Shown here in pieces: positions 37,219-47,513 of a stretch of DNA of 64,000 bases. The DNA lies in assembly GCA_022414725.1 (NCBI GenBank), contig CM039462.1, positions 33,285,828 through 33,349,827 of the forward strand. Direction: 5' to 3'. The translations under genes and the position numbers were made by a program. This stretch comes from Microglena sp. YARC (lineage: Eukaryota > Chlorophyta > Chlorophyceae > Chlamydomonadales > Chlamydomonadaceae). Numbering within the stretch: the first letter of the stretch is position 1; each line of letters begins with the position of its first letter. The notes beneath the pieces were generated by a model. The model searched no databases. It had not been told where the DNA came from and was given only the letters and a program-made list of their open reading frames with translations.

Positions 37219-37650
37219 TCAGAGGCAACGGGGCTTAATCCATAGTTGAGCAACTGTATCTGATATGGGATATTTATTGGCATCTCTGTAATCTATACAG
37301 ATCACCGTGATTTGAATGGAATCCTTGTATATCTTGTTCCGACGGTACCCAGCAAAATCATAATAGATGCCTAGATTAACCATTGCATGCCTGCTTTCTT
37401 CATCGATGTTGTCATACCAACCGGCAATTGTGTGCATTGGGATCAATACATACTGAACACCCACAACTTGTTGTATCCGGTCTGGCACATATCTGTGTCG
37501 CAAGGTCTCTACGAAGTCAGATGATTTGTATCGTTGCGAGCACATCTTCGAAGGAGGGCTTTTAAATGCCAGCCTCGTATCAATATCACATTTTGGAATG
37601 ATGTGGGAAAAAATGATGTCCTTAGGGAGTTCACGCCAGCATTTGTCCAT
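37219..37650 (-). CDS. F-box-like protein, 143 aa
   Basis: Starts MDKCWRELPKDIIFSHIIPK, CDIDTRLAF, a pattern repeated in giant-virus F-box-like proteins (LP-DII-HI...D-RLAF). The rest has Tyr/Trp-rich strands without a known motif. Would contact a host Skp1-type adaptor if the F-box works (inference). Confidence 0.6.
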   Translation of the reverse strand: MDKCWRELPKDIIFSHIIPKCDIDTRLAFKSPPSKMCSQRYKSSDFVETLRHRYVPDRIQQVVGVQYVLIPMHTIAGWYDNIDEESRHAMVNLGIYYDFAGYRRNKIYKDSIQITVICIDYRDANKYPISDTVAQLWIKPRCL

Positions 37651-37651
37651 C

Positions 37652-37785
37652 CTACCATACAGTTGTCCACATTTCTAGAACACAACATATTTGCATTAAG
37701 TAATCGAAATTACAGGTTGACGTCAATGGACATGATGCCCTGTAGTCTCTCTTCATGCTTCCAAATATTTGTTCAATCGCATTAG
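37652..37785 (-). pseudogene. second-type DDE transposase C-terminal scrap
   Basis: The minus strand encodes ANAIEQIFGSMKRDYR, the Glu-containing end of an IS630/Tc1-like transposase, clearly different from the one at 20139-21047 ([15 protein letters not shown]). The left tip reads TACAGTTGTCCACATTT, loosely like the family tip CAGTTGTTCTCAAATAA found inverted at 38170-38199. It may be the remnant of that family's own transposase. Confidence 0.6.
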
Positions 37786-37789
37786 CTCT

Positions 37790-38190
37790 GGACGGACGGA
37801 CGGACTGACGGTGTGGATGCGACAGTGTTCCGCCGTTTGCTTGTGTCCTCCGATACATTCGACAATGTTCCGACGTTTGCTTGTGTCCTCCGATACCGCT
37901 GACGATCTCGCTTCTTCCAAGCTTGATGTGAACTGTGGGCACCCCTCCGGTCGCCCACCCGCTCGGTTCCTCGGACCCTTTGTGGGGGCTCCCCTCCGGT
38001 CGCCCCCAGTCGCTCCGCTGTGGGGAGGTGAAAGGGGCTCCGCCGCTTGTTATATGTTAATGTGAGACGGTTCTCATCCAAGTGTTGTTTGTTATCTTTG
38101 CCTCGACTCGACACAGGTTCCGCCGTCATGTAATGCGAGAGGTCGGTCGCCATGTGATGTGATGTGATGAGTGTCCCAAAATTATTTGAG
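37790..38190. repeat. composite repeat, copy A
   Basis: Order: GGACGGAC head, two units of the GATACATTCGACA/TTCCG minisatellite, then a GC-rich box (37896-38060) with paired CCCCTCCGGTCGCCC phrases, then GTTATATGTTAATGTGAGA, then a GACTCGAC unit, ending in a transposon tip. The same order is seen at 52285-52930, 56780-57310 and 58040-58660, and shortened at 54265-54520. Confidence 0.8.
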
Positions 38191-38365
38191 AACAACTGTA
38201 TAGGGAACTCTACACATTGATTGTCGCCTGCCAGTCCATGCAGGGCGCAGTCGGCGTGACGCTGGCGATGCAGACTATCCCGTCTCGTCTCTAAAAAATT
38301 GTATCAAAAAAAGAGTTTTTAGTATCTAAATAACTGAGTAACTAAATAACTAACTTACTGACTGA

Positions 38366-38713
38366 CTAAAGCTGGCTGAGGGTCAGGGAGCTAATCTCAA
38401 TTGAGAGCTCGTCAAGCGTAGCTCGCTTGGTGGCGAGGTACGCCTCACGCTTGGCGGGAGTCTGTTTCATGCACGCTATGTGCGCGCACTTGCCAGTGGT
38501 GAAGGTCCCACCATTGGGGTTGCTTAAGAGCATCTGTTTTCTACCACACGGGTTGCCGTTAATGGTGACAGCAGTGCAGCCCAGGGTGGGGGAATACCCC
38601 ACGATGGTAAATGCACCTATGTTAGATCCAACAGGAAGCTCGTTCTTTAGAACGGCGCGACCAACACGACCGGAGGCCAATGAGGAGGACAGGGAGCACG
38701 TTGCAAACGAGCC

Positions 38714-38766
<53 letters not shown>

Positions 38767-39303
38767 CAGCAGCAGAAGGAGCAGCAGCAGGAGCAGTAGC
38801 AGTAAACGTAAAAGCAACAGCAGGAGCAGCAGCAGTAGAAGTAGAAGCAGCAGCAGCAGCAGCAGGAGTAGGAGCCACAGAGGGTGAACATTGGCGCGGC
38901 GCCTTTTACCGCCACTGCTGGAACTCTTCGACATGCATTCGTCCTCTGGGAGGGCAAGGGCACTGGCGAGGGCAAGCAAGGCGGAAGGAGCAGGAGCAGC
39001 AGCAGCAGACTTAGCAGCGGTGGCAGCTAAGGCAATAGGGAGAAGCATGTCCTGTAAAGGCTTTTTCTCCGCTTTGGGTTTCTCTTCGAGCAACTTAGCG
39101 TACGCATTTTTCATTGCGCAGACAGGGTCTGCGAGGCACGCAGGAACGAGGGGAAATGAAATTATCTTGTTGCACATGTCCTTCAAGTGAGGGACACTGA
39201 GTTTAGTGTTGATCTTCGTTTTGTCATTCACTAGGACAACTGTAAATATACCGGAATCATTCACGAATGATGTGAAATCGGTAGACATGTTGTTGGTAGA
39301 CAT
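38366..39303 (-). CDS. Ala/Pro-rich protein with Cys/His zinc site, frame break
   Basis: The frame from 39303 gives a folded N-terminal part (SVPHLKDMCNKIISFP) and a Lys/Ala-rich stretch up to GGKRRRANVHPLW. It then runs into a poly-Leu frame. The sensible continuation is the frame 38878-38366, with an (Ala-Pro)n linker from GCAGGA hexamers and a C-terminal domain: CTAVTINGNPCGRK... KCAHIAC. That looks like the short Cys-x-G-x2-C ... C-x2-H zinc module of giant viruses. One indel near 38885-38920 explains the switch. Function unknown. Confidence 0.6.
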
Positions 39304-39547
39304 GATATCAAGTTGTTGTTGTTATTGTTGTTGTTGTTGTTGTTGTTATTGTTGTTGTTTCAAAGGAAGGAAAAAGGCGTCAATTTTTTTTTAGCATGGA
39401 AAATAATATAAAAGAAGAAGAGGAGAAGACATACAGAAGACAAAACAATATGAAGATAGATTCGATAGATCCAACGCGTTCAAGATGGACATGTACAGCT
39501 CCATGACTTGCAGCGATAGTTTCCTGCGATAAAGAACAAAACGGACG
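39304..39547. other. divergent intergenic region with GTT/CAA tract
   Basis: A (GTT)n microsatellite at about 39312-39358 forms the leader of the 38366-39303 gene, then an AT-rich run. No gene seen. Confidence 0.5.
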
Positions 39548-40153
39548 TCATATTATGAAACAAATTTTCCATTTGCAAGGACGCAACAGGGGAGAAGGTA
39601 ATGCATCCAGCTCTTTCTGCACTTTCAAGAACAAATCACCCACCCACCTGCCACATCGGCAGAGGGTCGCAAAGTGCTCGCAGTTGTTGCTGATGGCATT
39701 GTAGTGCCAGCGTTGTTTTTCTGCGGTCTGCTGCAGATGCAACGCAATCAAAGCTGAGTGCTCCTTGGAGATGGTCTCGTCATACGGTATAATTGCGTAG
39801 TCGGTACCCCCGTTCGTGAATGCGGTCAGCGTCCGATTACAGATGGTCGATAATGCCTTGTCATCTCCGTAGACGTCGATCACCATGTAAGGGCCTTTTT
39901 CCACACGACCGACAAAAATACCATGATGCCAGTAACCTGACTTTGCCTTCACCGCGATGTGGTCGCCGACTTCGGCCATTTCGGCCAGTTGCAGAGGACA
40001 CGTGGGACGATTCGCAATGGCCTCGCCGTTGACTTTCGGAGTGAAGTCTGGCATATCCCAGTACGGGAACGTCTCCTTGAGCCAGGGGCCAACCGACTCG
40101 ATCAATTCGACGAGGGGGTCTGGGTGTTCGATTTGCTCCACCTTGGGATCCAT
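39548..40153 (-). CDS. LRAT-fold (NlpC/P60 superfamily) protein
   Basis: 201 residues and apparently complete. The domain starts at about 58: VGDHIAV, then WHHGIFVG (His76/His77), VIDVYGDD, and the catalytic Cys158 in AISNNCEHFATLC. The order and circularly permuted His-to-Cys layout fit LRAT/H-rev107-like enzymes, which are acyltransferases or phospholipases acting at membranes. The last 10 residues are hydrophobic. Two broken relatives lie at 2984-3230 and 53700-54128. Viral LRAT-like proteins may remodel host lipids (inference). Confidence 0.8.
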   Translation of the reverse strand: MDPKVEQIEHPDPLVELIESVGPWLKETFPYWDMPDFTPKVNGEAIANRPTCPLQLAEMAEVGDHIAVKAKSGYWHHGIFVGRVEKGPYMVIDVYGDDKALSTICNRTLTAFTNGGTDYAIIPYDETISKEHSALIALHLQQTAEKQRWHYNAISNNCEHFATLCRCGRWVGDLFLKVQKELDALPSPLLRPCKWKICFII

Positions 40154-40507
40154 GTTGTAGCCTACAGTCAGTGGAATAGTAATTAATAGTATGATCCATG
40201 TATTCTACTCTTATCCCCTGGTCTTCCATGCATGATGGACGCGTCTCCTCCGTTTTGCGTGTGCCATGCGTTATTATGTCTCTTGTGTGCGTTCGCCGCC
40301 TATCACTCTTCTTCACGTGTGTTTGCATGATCAATGAATCAATCCATTAGTGTGTCTGATGCTTGATGTGAACTGTGAATTCTGTGTTCCCTCGCCCCCC
40401 CCCCTAAACCCCAGCTTCCGGAGAGGCAAATGTGGGCGCTCAACCAACCGACCCACCTGGGTCAGTTAGCAGCTTGTAGATTCAACGGAACGCCAAGAGC
40501 TTAGATT
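40154..40507. other. intergenic stretch with repeat scraps
   Basis: CTACAGTCAGTGGAATAG at 40160-40177 resembles a transposon tip. Bases 40388-40477 match the inside of the 536-bp element (CCAGCTTCCGGAGAGGCAAA). A TTGATGTGAACTGTG scrap of the composite repeat lies at 40363. No gene. Confidence 0.55.
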
Positions 40508-41216
40508 TCACTCCCACTCCCATTCTGCAACTTCTAAAAGCTCATGCACATGCACGATGGCATATTCCCCGTACAACTCACGCAGTTTTGGCAGCCACAG
40601 TTTCACTGCGTCGGCGAGACGAATACCATGTACATGGGCATGCTTCATGAAAAGAGCGCGAAGCAAGTCGGGAAGGAACCGTCGTCTGACATGTGCCCCT
40701 GATTCTGTCCGGGCAGCATGCAACACCTCTTGTACCCTCCTGAACTCTGTCATATTCGTCGCGTAGTCCAAAGCATCGGCCACCAGTACTTCTTTGGCCT
40801 CAACGAGCTGCGCAACGGATAAGATCTCCCGCCCATCATGAATGCACGCCTCCCACAACCTACACGGAGCCGCTTGGGCGATACGCGGAAACAACTCCCA
40901 GACACTGTGAGCATTCAATGGAACGCTTTCAACTGAACTCACCGCATCAGCATTTGAGTGTATCAAATTAACTCTTTGGACAGTAATACACTGGGACAAC
41001 TTGTCCAAGTCCAAGTACAGTGCTGCTGCCCCATCAAACAAGAATTTCGACCACGACCTCGGGGGCAAAATATGATAATTCTTCTTCATGTACTGAGAAT
41101 CGTATTTGCATGATTCTGGCACCATTGTTCTGAAGCTCTAAAATAATCCGCTCAATTAATACGCATTTGGAGCCATCCGTGCGGGTCCACTCGCGGACGA
41201 TGCTTGCCTTGGACAT
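40508..41216 (-). CDS. hypothetical protein, possible frame break near the start
   Basis: The frame 41125-40508 gives 205 residues, mostly helical, with FRRVQEVLHAARTESG and LRELYGEYAIVHVHELLEV. A second frame, 41216-41034, encodes a natural-looking start (MSKASIVREWTRTDGSKC) that stops inside. One indel near 41110 would join them into about 235 residues. No motif recognised. It ends Glu-Trp-Glu-Trp-Glu. Confidence 0.5.
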
Positions 41217-41347
41217 TGCTCGCGCTGAAGGAAGTGCTTCGGCTTGTCAAAATATATGATTAATACGAGAGATTGGGTTAGGAATGTTCGAGAGAGCCTG
41301 TCTGCAGATCCAGATTACATCAAAACGTTTTCGGGGTACAATTTGTG

Positions 41348-43697
41348 ATGGAGAATGGGATCGGCGAGTCATCATCGTTGGTACATGAGGCTGACCAACA
41401 TGATGACGTTGCAGAACTTGTCGATTATGAAGGGGAGGAAGACGGGGAGTGTGCACCTGGGCGAGCGATTTGTGTGGTCAAGATGAAATTGAGTACCTTT
41501 ATTCCCCATGATTGGCTTCGTAACAAGATAGACACACTGGTACTGGACATGAACAAGTTGCTTGGAGAGGGTTATATTTTCGCAAATTTCCACATTGCTC
41601 GTCTTTTTGAGAATGGTATCGCTGTCCCTCCCGTAAATCGCAACTTCTTCTACCGGTGCCTTATTGCAGTCAGTACCAACAAATGTAAGGGGTCGACTCT
41701 TGGCGAAGACTTCGAGAGTAGTCGGCTTCTGTTCGACTTGTTAAGAGAGCCGGGGCAATCCAAAGTTGACATTCGGGGGAGCGTGAAGAACCAGATCATT
41801 GCAGACCTGTCTATTCTCATGGCCACAATGGCCTCTAACCATCTTTGGACCAACCTTGAGCGACGCATAACGACTTACTTGAAGTGGAAGTACCACAGAT
41901 TGCAAAGCGCCTGCGGTCGGACATCGTGGCTGCATTGATCAAGTGCCCTACAAAGAATCTCGACGTCATCTTCAAGATGAGCCCTCATACAACAAAGCTG
42001 CCAACCAAGCTTCCAACATCTAGACTTCGATCGGCAAAAAGTGCAATTGCTCTTGCGAAGAAGAGGGTCGGTAGGAAGGAACCAGAAGGATCCCCTTTGC
42101 GTGTTAGGTTGACTAAACTTCAAGAGAGGCTTGAAAAGTTGAGCGAAGCTTGGCTCTCCTCGAAGAACCTTAGGGTGGACGCAGATAACGCGAAACGCTT
42201 CTTTGCACGCGAAGTGGCATTCTGTCTCAGGGGGTTCTACCTTTACCATCCGGAAACACTTTTGCGTCTCGGGCTCACATGACCTGCCTCTGTACCACAA
42301 GATATTGTCGGAGACCATCGAAGAAAAACGAAAAACTAAAAACGAAAAACATCGCACATTCTCGTTGTTGCCTTACAAATCTGGATTCACTCTGTCGCAC
42401 ATTCCGATTTCGAAAATGGCCTTTTTCTATATGGTCAACGAGTGCCACTTTGATTCATGCAAGGCAGACGTTGCTTCCAAAAACCATCAAGGAATATGGG
42501 AGCGCTTCGCAAACCTCAAGAAAGTGGAGACAGTTTCTCGGAAGTTCGGTTACCGCATTGTGACAGACGGCTTTGCAGTCAGCATCTTGATGAATAAGCC
42601 TACGTGTCTGACATGTTCGATGCCTGCAGACGCGTTCTCTACGCGGGCGCATGAGTACGTGACAACAGACGAGGGTGGCATTGTATCCTTCCTTGACAAT
42701 GTGGTCGTGGCTGCGGTAGACCCGGGTGTTACTGATATCGTGACTGTAACAGGACTCAACGGAGGTACCAGATCGTACAGCTCGGCGAAATATTATCGCA
42801 AGGGTCTGATCTTCAAGTCTCAGCGTCAAACTGACGTTTGGAACCTCGAGACGGCTGATATCGTCGGTGGTATCATTCCGGATAGAGACTCTTCGAGTTC
42901 TGAACAGATTGGTGCGTACGCCAGATTCTACATGGGTGCCGCCCCAATCCTTCTAGCCCATCGTGCTTCCAGGGGGTACCGAAACCTCCGCTTTCGAAGG
43001 TACTGCAAGAAACAGAAACTTATTGTTGAGATTGCTGACTTCGTAGCTCCGAGAAAGAAGAGCGCTAAGGTACTCGTCGGGTTTGGTGATTGGAAAGGTC
43101 TGGGGGCGACGCCAATCTCTAGGCGGACTTGTGGCCCTCTCCAAGCTATTCGTTTCGAGCTTCGTAGCCGAGAAAACGTCATCATGGAGGACATCGATGA
43201 GTTCAGAACATCTCAACGATGCAGCTGCTGTGAGAACCACCTTTGCAACATGGTGGCACTCACTCATCGTAAGAAGCAAGACGGTACAGGTTGGGAATGT
43301 ACAGAAGGACGCAAGCGGATTCATAAGATTCTCCACTGCAAAAGCAGTCAAAGCGGAGCGCCACGCCAACAGAGCGGTGGTATGCTTCACTGCGGGAAGA
43401 CTTGGGACCGCGATGTGAACGCTTCCAGAAACATCCTGATGCTTACACTTCACCAAGTCTTTGGGAGAGAGCGTCCTCTCGCGTTTCGCCGAGACGCGCC
43501 GAGAAGTTCCTCGACAACCCCACCCCCACCCCCTGATACTGATATGGGGACACAGACGGTTGAACGGTTTACCAAAGAGGCTACTCGGAATATCTTCGAG
43601 AACCTCTTCAACCTTCTGCACCCCCCAACGTTGCCCAAAAGCAACGATCTGCAGTCTGGATGATTATAAAGTGTCCCACTTTATTTGAGAACAACTG
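41348..43697 (+). pseudogene. Fanzor nuclease, second type, two frame breaks, with right end
   Basis: Three frames (41348-41938, 41884-42282, 42203-43663) shift near 41880 and 42275. The last and longest has RuvC-I VAAVDPGVTDIVTVT, a RuvC-II region VLVGFGDWKG followed by IMEDIDEFRTS, a zinc ribbon CSCCENHLC...CGKTW and RuvC-III WDRDVNASRNILML. A Pro-rich tail of about 80 residues follows. The element tip TTTGAGAACAACTG ends at 43697, then TA, 34 bases after the stop. It differs from the other Fanzors by having the cysteine ribbon and unrelated ends. I found no left end. A scrap of it lies at 6589-6846. Confidence 0.85.
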
Positions 43698-43766
43698 TAA
43701 GACCAACATCTCTCAAACATCTCTGACTGTAGCATAATGTTTAAGTGTAGCATATTGTAACAAATC

Positions 43767-45286
43767 ATGGAACTTCTTTCTGCAGTCCCACTCCACATCA
43801 TCGCGTTTCATTTATCAACCAGTGATGATAAATACCATCGATTATGCGACGTCTCAGAGGACGCCGCGAACCTCATGTTGGTGGGAAACGTTTTTTTCTC
43901 CGAGCTTGGTCTTGCGGTGCAAGAGAAGCTGGAGCCTGATGGACACCTTGTGAACGATGCAGAGTTCGAGAGGATGCGTATTCCGAGGGTCTTTCAGAGG
44001 CAAGCAAAGCGGATGTTCTCAAGAAGGCGTGTCGCGATCGTGGCCTGATGGTTTACGGTTCCAAATCCGTATTGTGGAGGAGGCTGATGGAGGCGGAAGT
44101 TGTCGCTCGCACCCCTCGAGCGTGCATCCTGTCTGCCAAATTCCGTTCCGAAATGAGGGCTATGCGCGACGCACGCATCGGTGTGTCGAATGCCAAGTCT
44201 GAGTATCGCTTGACCGAGAGTGATCTCACGACGCTGAGTTGCGAACTCAAACAAAATTCTGTGCATCGTTTATCTTATCTTATCCGCGACGTGGCTCGTG
44301 TTGCGCTCGAGAAGAATGAGCGACGTACCTCTCGTGCGGCGTTGCTTTCCAATAAGCTTGGTGACATGCCGTTGGATTCAAGGATATTCTCATTTTCGGA
44401 CTCCGCATGCAGGGCCCGAGATTTGTACGTTAATTTTGGAAGAGGGGGGGGTATTGTGAAAGTCGCTGCAGACATCATTGCTACAAATACTCGCCTTCAC
44501 ATTTTGGAGAGGGCTCTCGAGTCTCGCGGATGTGAACTTCGCAGTGACTCTCGTTTGTGCAAGGGTTTTGTTGACAAAAACGAAGGAGATCCCGATGACA
44601 TCTCCGTATCGATGCTTGAGATGAAATTCTTTCACAATCACACTGAGTACGCTTCAATTCTCTATGATCTTTACGTCGATCGTAGAGAATTGAAGCGTGA
44701 TGACATCGACAGCGACATCGACATCAGATCGATTCTATTCGATTCGTTTCGATTCGATTCGCTTCGTATGACGACATCATGTCAATGCTCGTCGATTCGA
44801 TTCGAATCGAATGCCAAGTGGGAAGCCATGACGCAGTGGGCCTATACACACGATCTTGACGATCCTGACATACCTAAAAGCCTGCGATTTTATGTCTTTT
44901 ATCTGAAGGCAGCGTGTATCGTTTCCGATATCAGGAAAGCGTGGCGTGCTCGCCAGCCTCGAATTCCTGTCCATGTCCTCAATAATATCGAGAATGTGTT
45001 CGTCCAGATCTTCCAGCGCACTCGCGACACAGAGTCCCTGGCATCCCTGCGAGCCACACTCGAAGATGCGGGGAGTGGACTGTCTGCGCGTGTGGATACC
45101 GTTTCTGTGATGTGGGATAATATCTGTGAGTGGCCCGGCGCGAGCGTGATATTCGATACCGAGTTCAAGATTCTCAACGCGACCCATGCTACCTACGTCG
45201 CTTCCGTGGAGAAGTTTCGCATCGAGCAGGAGGAGAATGCCCGTAAATATGAGGAGACTGAGGGTGGAGAAGTGTCTTATCGATAA
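43767..45286 (+). CDS. F-box-like plus SAP-domain protein, frame break
   Basis: The frame 43767-44048 begins with an F-box-like ELLSAVPLHIIAFHL...LCDVSEDAANL. The continuation 44048-45286 reads upstream, in its own frame, into SKADVLKKACRDRGL and then GSKSVLWRRLMEAE, a SAP (DNA-binding) motif cut by the frame change near 44000. The rest is helical (about 400 residues) with a DIDSDIDI run from a TTCGATTCG repeat (44700-44815). The giant-virus F-box/SAP pairing is known; targets are not. A piece of this gene (45132-45230) is copied at 49929-50026. Confidence 0.65.
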
Positions 45287-45289
45287 AGA

Positions 45290-45759
45290 TAGTTGTGTTT
45301 GTCCGGTTTGCTGAAATACGGGATGATGAACACGAATCCTCCACCGTGTGTCATGAATGGACGGACGGACGGTGTGGATGCGACAGTTTTCCACCGTTTT
45401 GCGTGTGATGATCGGTTACAAAAAACTTGATGGAAATTGAATTCCTTAATGTAAGAAAGAAAGACAATTTGCACCAGTACATTTGTTCCTGCATCCCGGA
45501 GGGATTTGACTGGTTTCGGAGCCTGGTCTGGTCGGAATCGCAATTCCGCGGAGAGCTAAATCTCTGGTTGGCGAGTGAGTGAGTTGTTCTGCTTGGAAAA
45601 TTCAAAAAAATCGCCGCGAGGCAAGTGCCGCTTGCCACTTAACGCTTGCAGATACCGCCAGGCAAGTGTAACCAAGGGTTTATAGGGTTTATCCCAACTC
45701 AGTATTTATTCATACCATCCTGTGCGATTGCATGCATTGTACACATATGTTCATCGAAC
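45290..45759. repeat. repeat stretch with empty site of the 166-bp MITE
   Basis: Bases 45355-45410 are the GGACGGAC/ATGCGACAG head of the composite repeat. Bases about 45485-45640 form an element with TTCGGAGCCTGGTCTGGTCG and GTTGGCGAGTGAGTGAG. The same element at 47013-47270 is split by a 166-bp MITE, whereas here the site CGCAATTCCGCGG is uninterrupted. Confidence 0.7.
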
Positions 45760-46939
45760 ATGCAGTCGCACACGCGATCATTCCTAACGTTTCCCCATGA
45801 CATTCTTGATCGTATTGCTCTATTCTCTTCCAACCCCAAGATTGTATTAGTGTGTAAAACTCTGCACAACAGATTTTCTGGATGGCCCCTTACCGGACTG
45901 ATCCAACCACCACAGCGAGTTGGAGAGATGATGGCGAAAGGGGGGGCGCGCCGATCTTCTAGAAGTATGCTTGGTGTCCAATCCTCTTGTACAACTTAAG
46001 GGGGCCCTACAATTGAGGGCAAACCAAAATGAAAACAATCTTCTCTATGTGGCTGCCAAGGCAGGTCACGCAGATGTCTGCAAGCTGCTTATGGATCCAG
46101 CGGTTGCTGGACTTGAGTACAGGGCCAGGGCGAACTCTAGCGACAGCAGGGCCTTGTGGGAGGCTGCCAGTGAAGGTCACTCAGATGTCTGCAAGCTGCT
46201 CATGGATCCAGCGGTGGCTGGAATTGAGTTCAGGGCCCTGGCGAACTCTAGCGAAAGCAGGGCCTTGTGGGCGGCTGCACAGGAAGGTCACTCAGATGTC
46301 TGCAAGCTGCTGATGGATCCAGAGGTGGCTGGACTTGAGTTCAGGGCCCAGGCGAACTCTAGCGACAGCTGGGCATTGTGGGCGGCTGCCAAGGAAGGTC
46401 ACGCAGATGTCTGCAAGCTGCTCATGGATCCAGAGGTGGCTGGAATTGAGTTCAGAGCCCTGGCGAACTCTAGCGACAGCATGGCCTTGTGTGAGGCTGC
46501 AAAGGAAGGTCACGCAGATGTCTGCAAGCTGCTCATGGATCCAGCGGTGGCTGGAATTGAGTTCAGAGCCCTGGCGAACTCTAGCGACAGCAGGGCCTTG
46601 TGTGAGGCTGCAAAGGAAGGTCACGCAGATGTCTGCAAGCTGCTCATGGATCCAGCGGTGGCTGGAATTGAGTTAAGGGCCAGGGCGAACTCTAGAGACA
46701 GCAGGGTCTTGTGGGCGGCTGCAAAGAAAGGTCACGCAGATGTTTGCAAGCTTCTGATGGATCCAGCGGTGGCTGGACTTGAGTTCAGGGCCAAGGCGAA
46801 CTCTAACGACAGCAGGGCCTTGTGGGAGGCTGCCAAGGAAGGTCACACCGATGTCTGCTTGCTGCTGATGGATCCAGAGGCGGCTGGCCCCGAGTACAGG
46901 GCCATTGTGAAACTTAACAGCAGCTGTGTCTTGTGTTAG
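45760..46939 (+). CDS. F-box plus ankyrin protein, frame break in a G-run
   Basis: Start ATG 45760. An F-box-like start FLTFPHDILDRIALFSSNP, VLVCKTLHNRF is followed by a frame change in the G7 run near 45940. The second frame (to 46939) encodes eight 37-residue ankyrin repeats, GHADVCKLLMDPAVAGIEF then RALANSSDSRALCEAA. Repeat DNA is nearly identical between units. The architecture suggests an adaptor that brings host proteins to an SCF ubiquitin ligase (inference). A perfect hairpin follows 33 bases after the stop. Confidence 0.75.
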
Positions 46940-46972
46940 GCAAGACACGTTTCTTTCTTGCCACCGTAGAGC

Positions 46973-47012
46973 AAGTATTTATCCATTATTGATAAATAAT
47001 GGATAAATACTT
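46973..47012 (+). terminator. perfect 18-bp hairpin after the ankyrin gene
   Basis: AAGTATTTATCCATTATT pairs fully with AATAATGGATAAATACTT around the loop GATA. It starts 33 bases after the stop codon. In mimivirus-type giant viruses such palindromes mark transcript 3' ends, so a terminator/polyadenylation signal is the likely role. Confidence 0.7.
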
Positions 47013-47270
47013 TTGGTTTCGGAGCCTGGTCTGGTCGGAATCGCTATTAATGGGCGTTCCTGCCTCCCGGCCGATTTTGACTGGTTGCGAAACATGGTAT
47101 GGATCCGAATTGTGATTCCTTGGTGCTGATGTCTCAAGCTAGCGAGTCTTTCAGGAGGCTCTAAATCCTGATTATAAATTTAAAAAAATCGGCCGTGAGG
47201 CAGGAACGCCCATTTATTCCGCGGAGAACTAAATCTCTAGTTGGCGAGTGAGTGAGTCGTTCGTACGTCT
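47013..47270. repeat. repeat element interrupted by a MITE
   Basis: Outer element (TTCGGAGCCTGGTCTGGTCG ... GTTGGCGAGTGAGTGAG) related to 45485-45640, split by the 166-bp MITE at 47049-47214. Confidence 0.7.
47049..47214. mobile_element. 166-bp MITE, copy 1
   Basis: Terminal inverted repeats of about 30 bases, AATGGGCGTTCCTGCCTCCC ... and its complement. Direct flanks TATT at 47045-47048 and 47215-47218 are a 4-bp target duplication. No coding capacity. Confidence 0.9.
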
Positions 47271-47513
47271 CTAACTTCTGCTTTGAAAATTCAAAAGAAT
47301 CGCCGGGAGGCAGGAACACCCATTCTGTACCGCTTGCATTTCATCGATCCGATTCTCGAGGTACGCCATGCGCTTCTCCATGAAGTCAACATCAACAGCT
47401 CCCTTGGGGTGAGACCTCCTCTTGTGTGAAGACTTCGAATATCGGTTACTGAACTGCTTGTCACACAACTCGCACGCGCACAAACAGGAGGGGGGCATGG
47501 TGCATTTCTCCAT
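47271..47513 (-). CDS. C2H2 zinc-finger protein, C terminus replaced
   Basis: Residues 14-35 form a C2H2 finger: CELC, 12 residues, H, 4 residues, H (CELCDKQFSNRYSKSSHKRR). A short coiled coil MEKRMAYLENRIDEMQ follows (about 45-60). The last 15 residues are encoded by the repeat element ending at 47330, so the native end is gone. Single fingers of this kind with a coiled coil are common in giant-virus proteins that bind nucleic acid or protein. Confidence 0.65.
   Translation of the reverse strand: MEKCTMPPSCLCACELCDKQFSNRYSKSSHKRRSHPKGAVDVDFMEKRMAYLENRIDEMQAVQNGCSCLPAILLNFQSRS

Noticed and set aside
37782..38195. Conserved Arg/Gly-rich frame (also at 52328, 56807 and 58037)
   Set aside because: Its conservation comes from near-identical repeat DNA; copies end at different places and lie in minisatellites.
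38647..38880. Poly-Leu protein segment
   Set aside because: It is the wrong frame of a GCAGGA/GCA tract; the Ala/Pro frame joins a sensible zinc-binding end.
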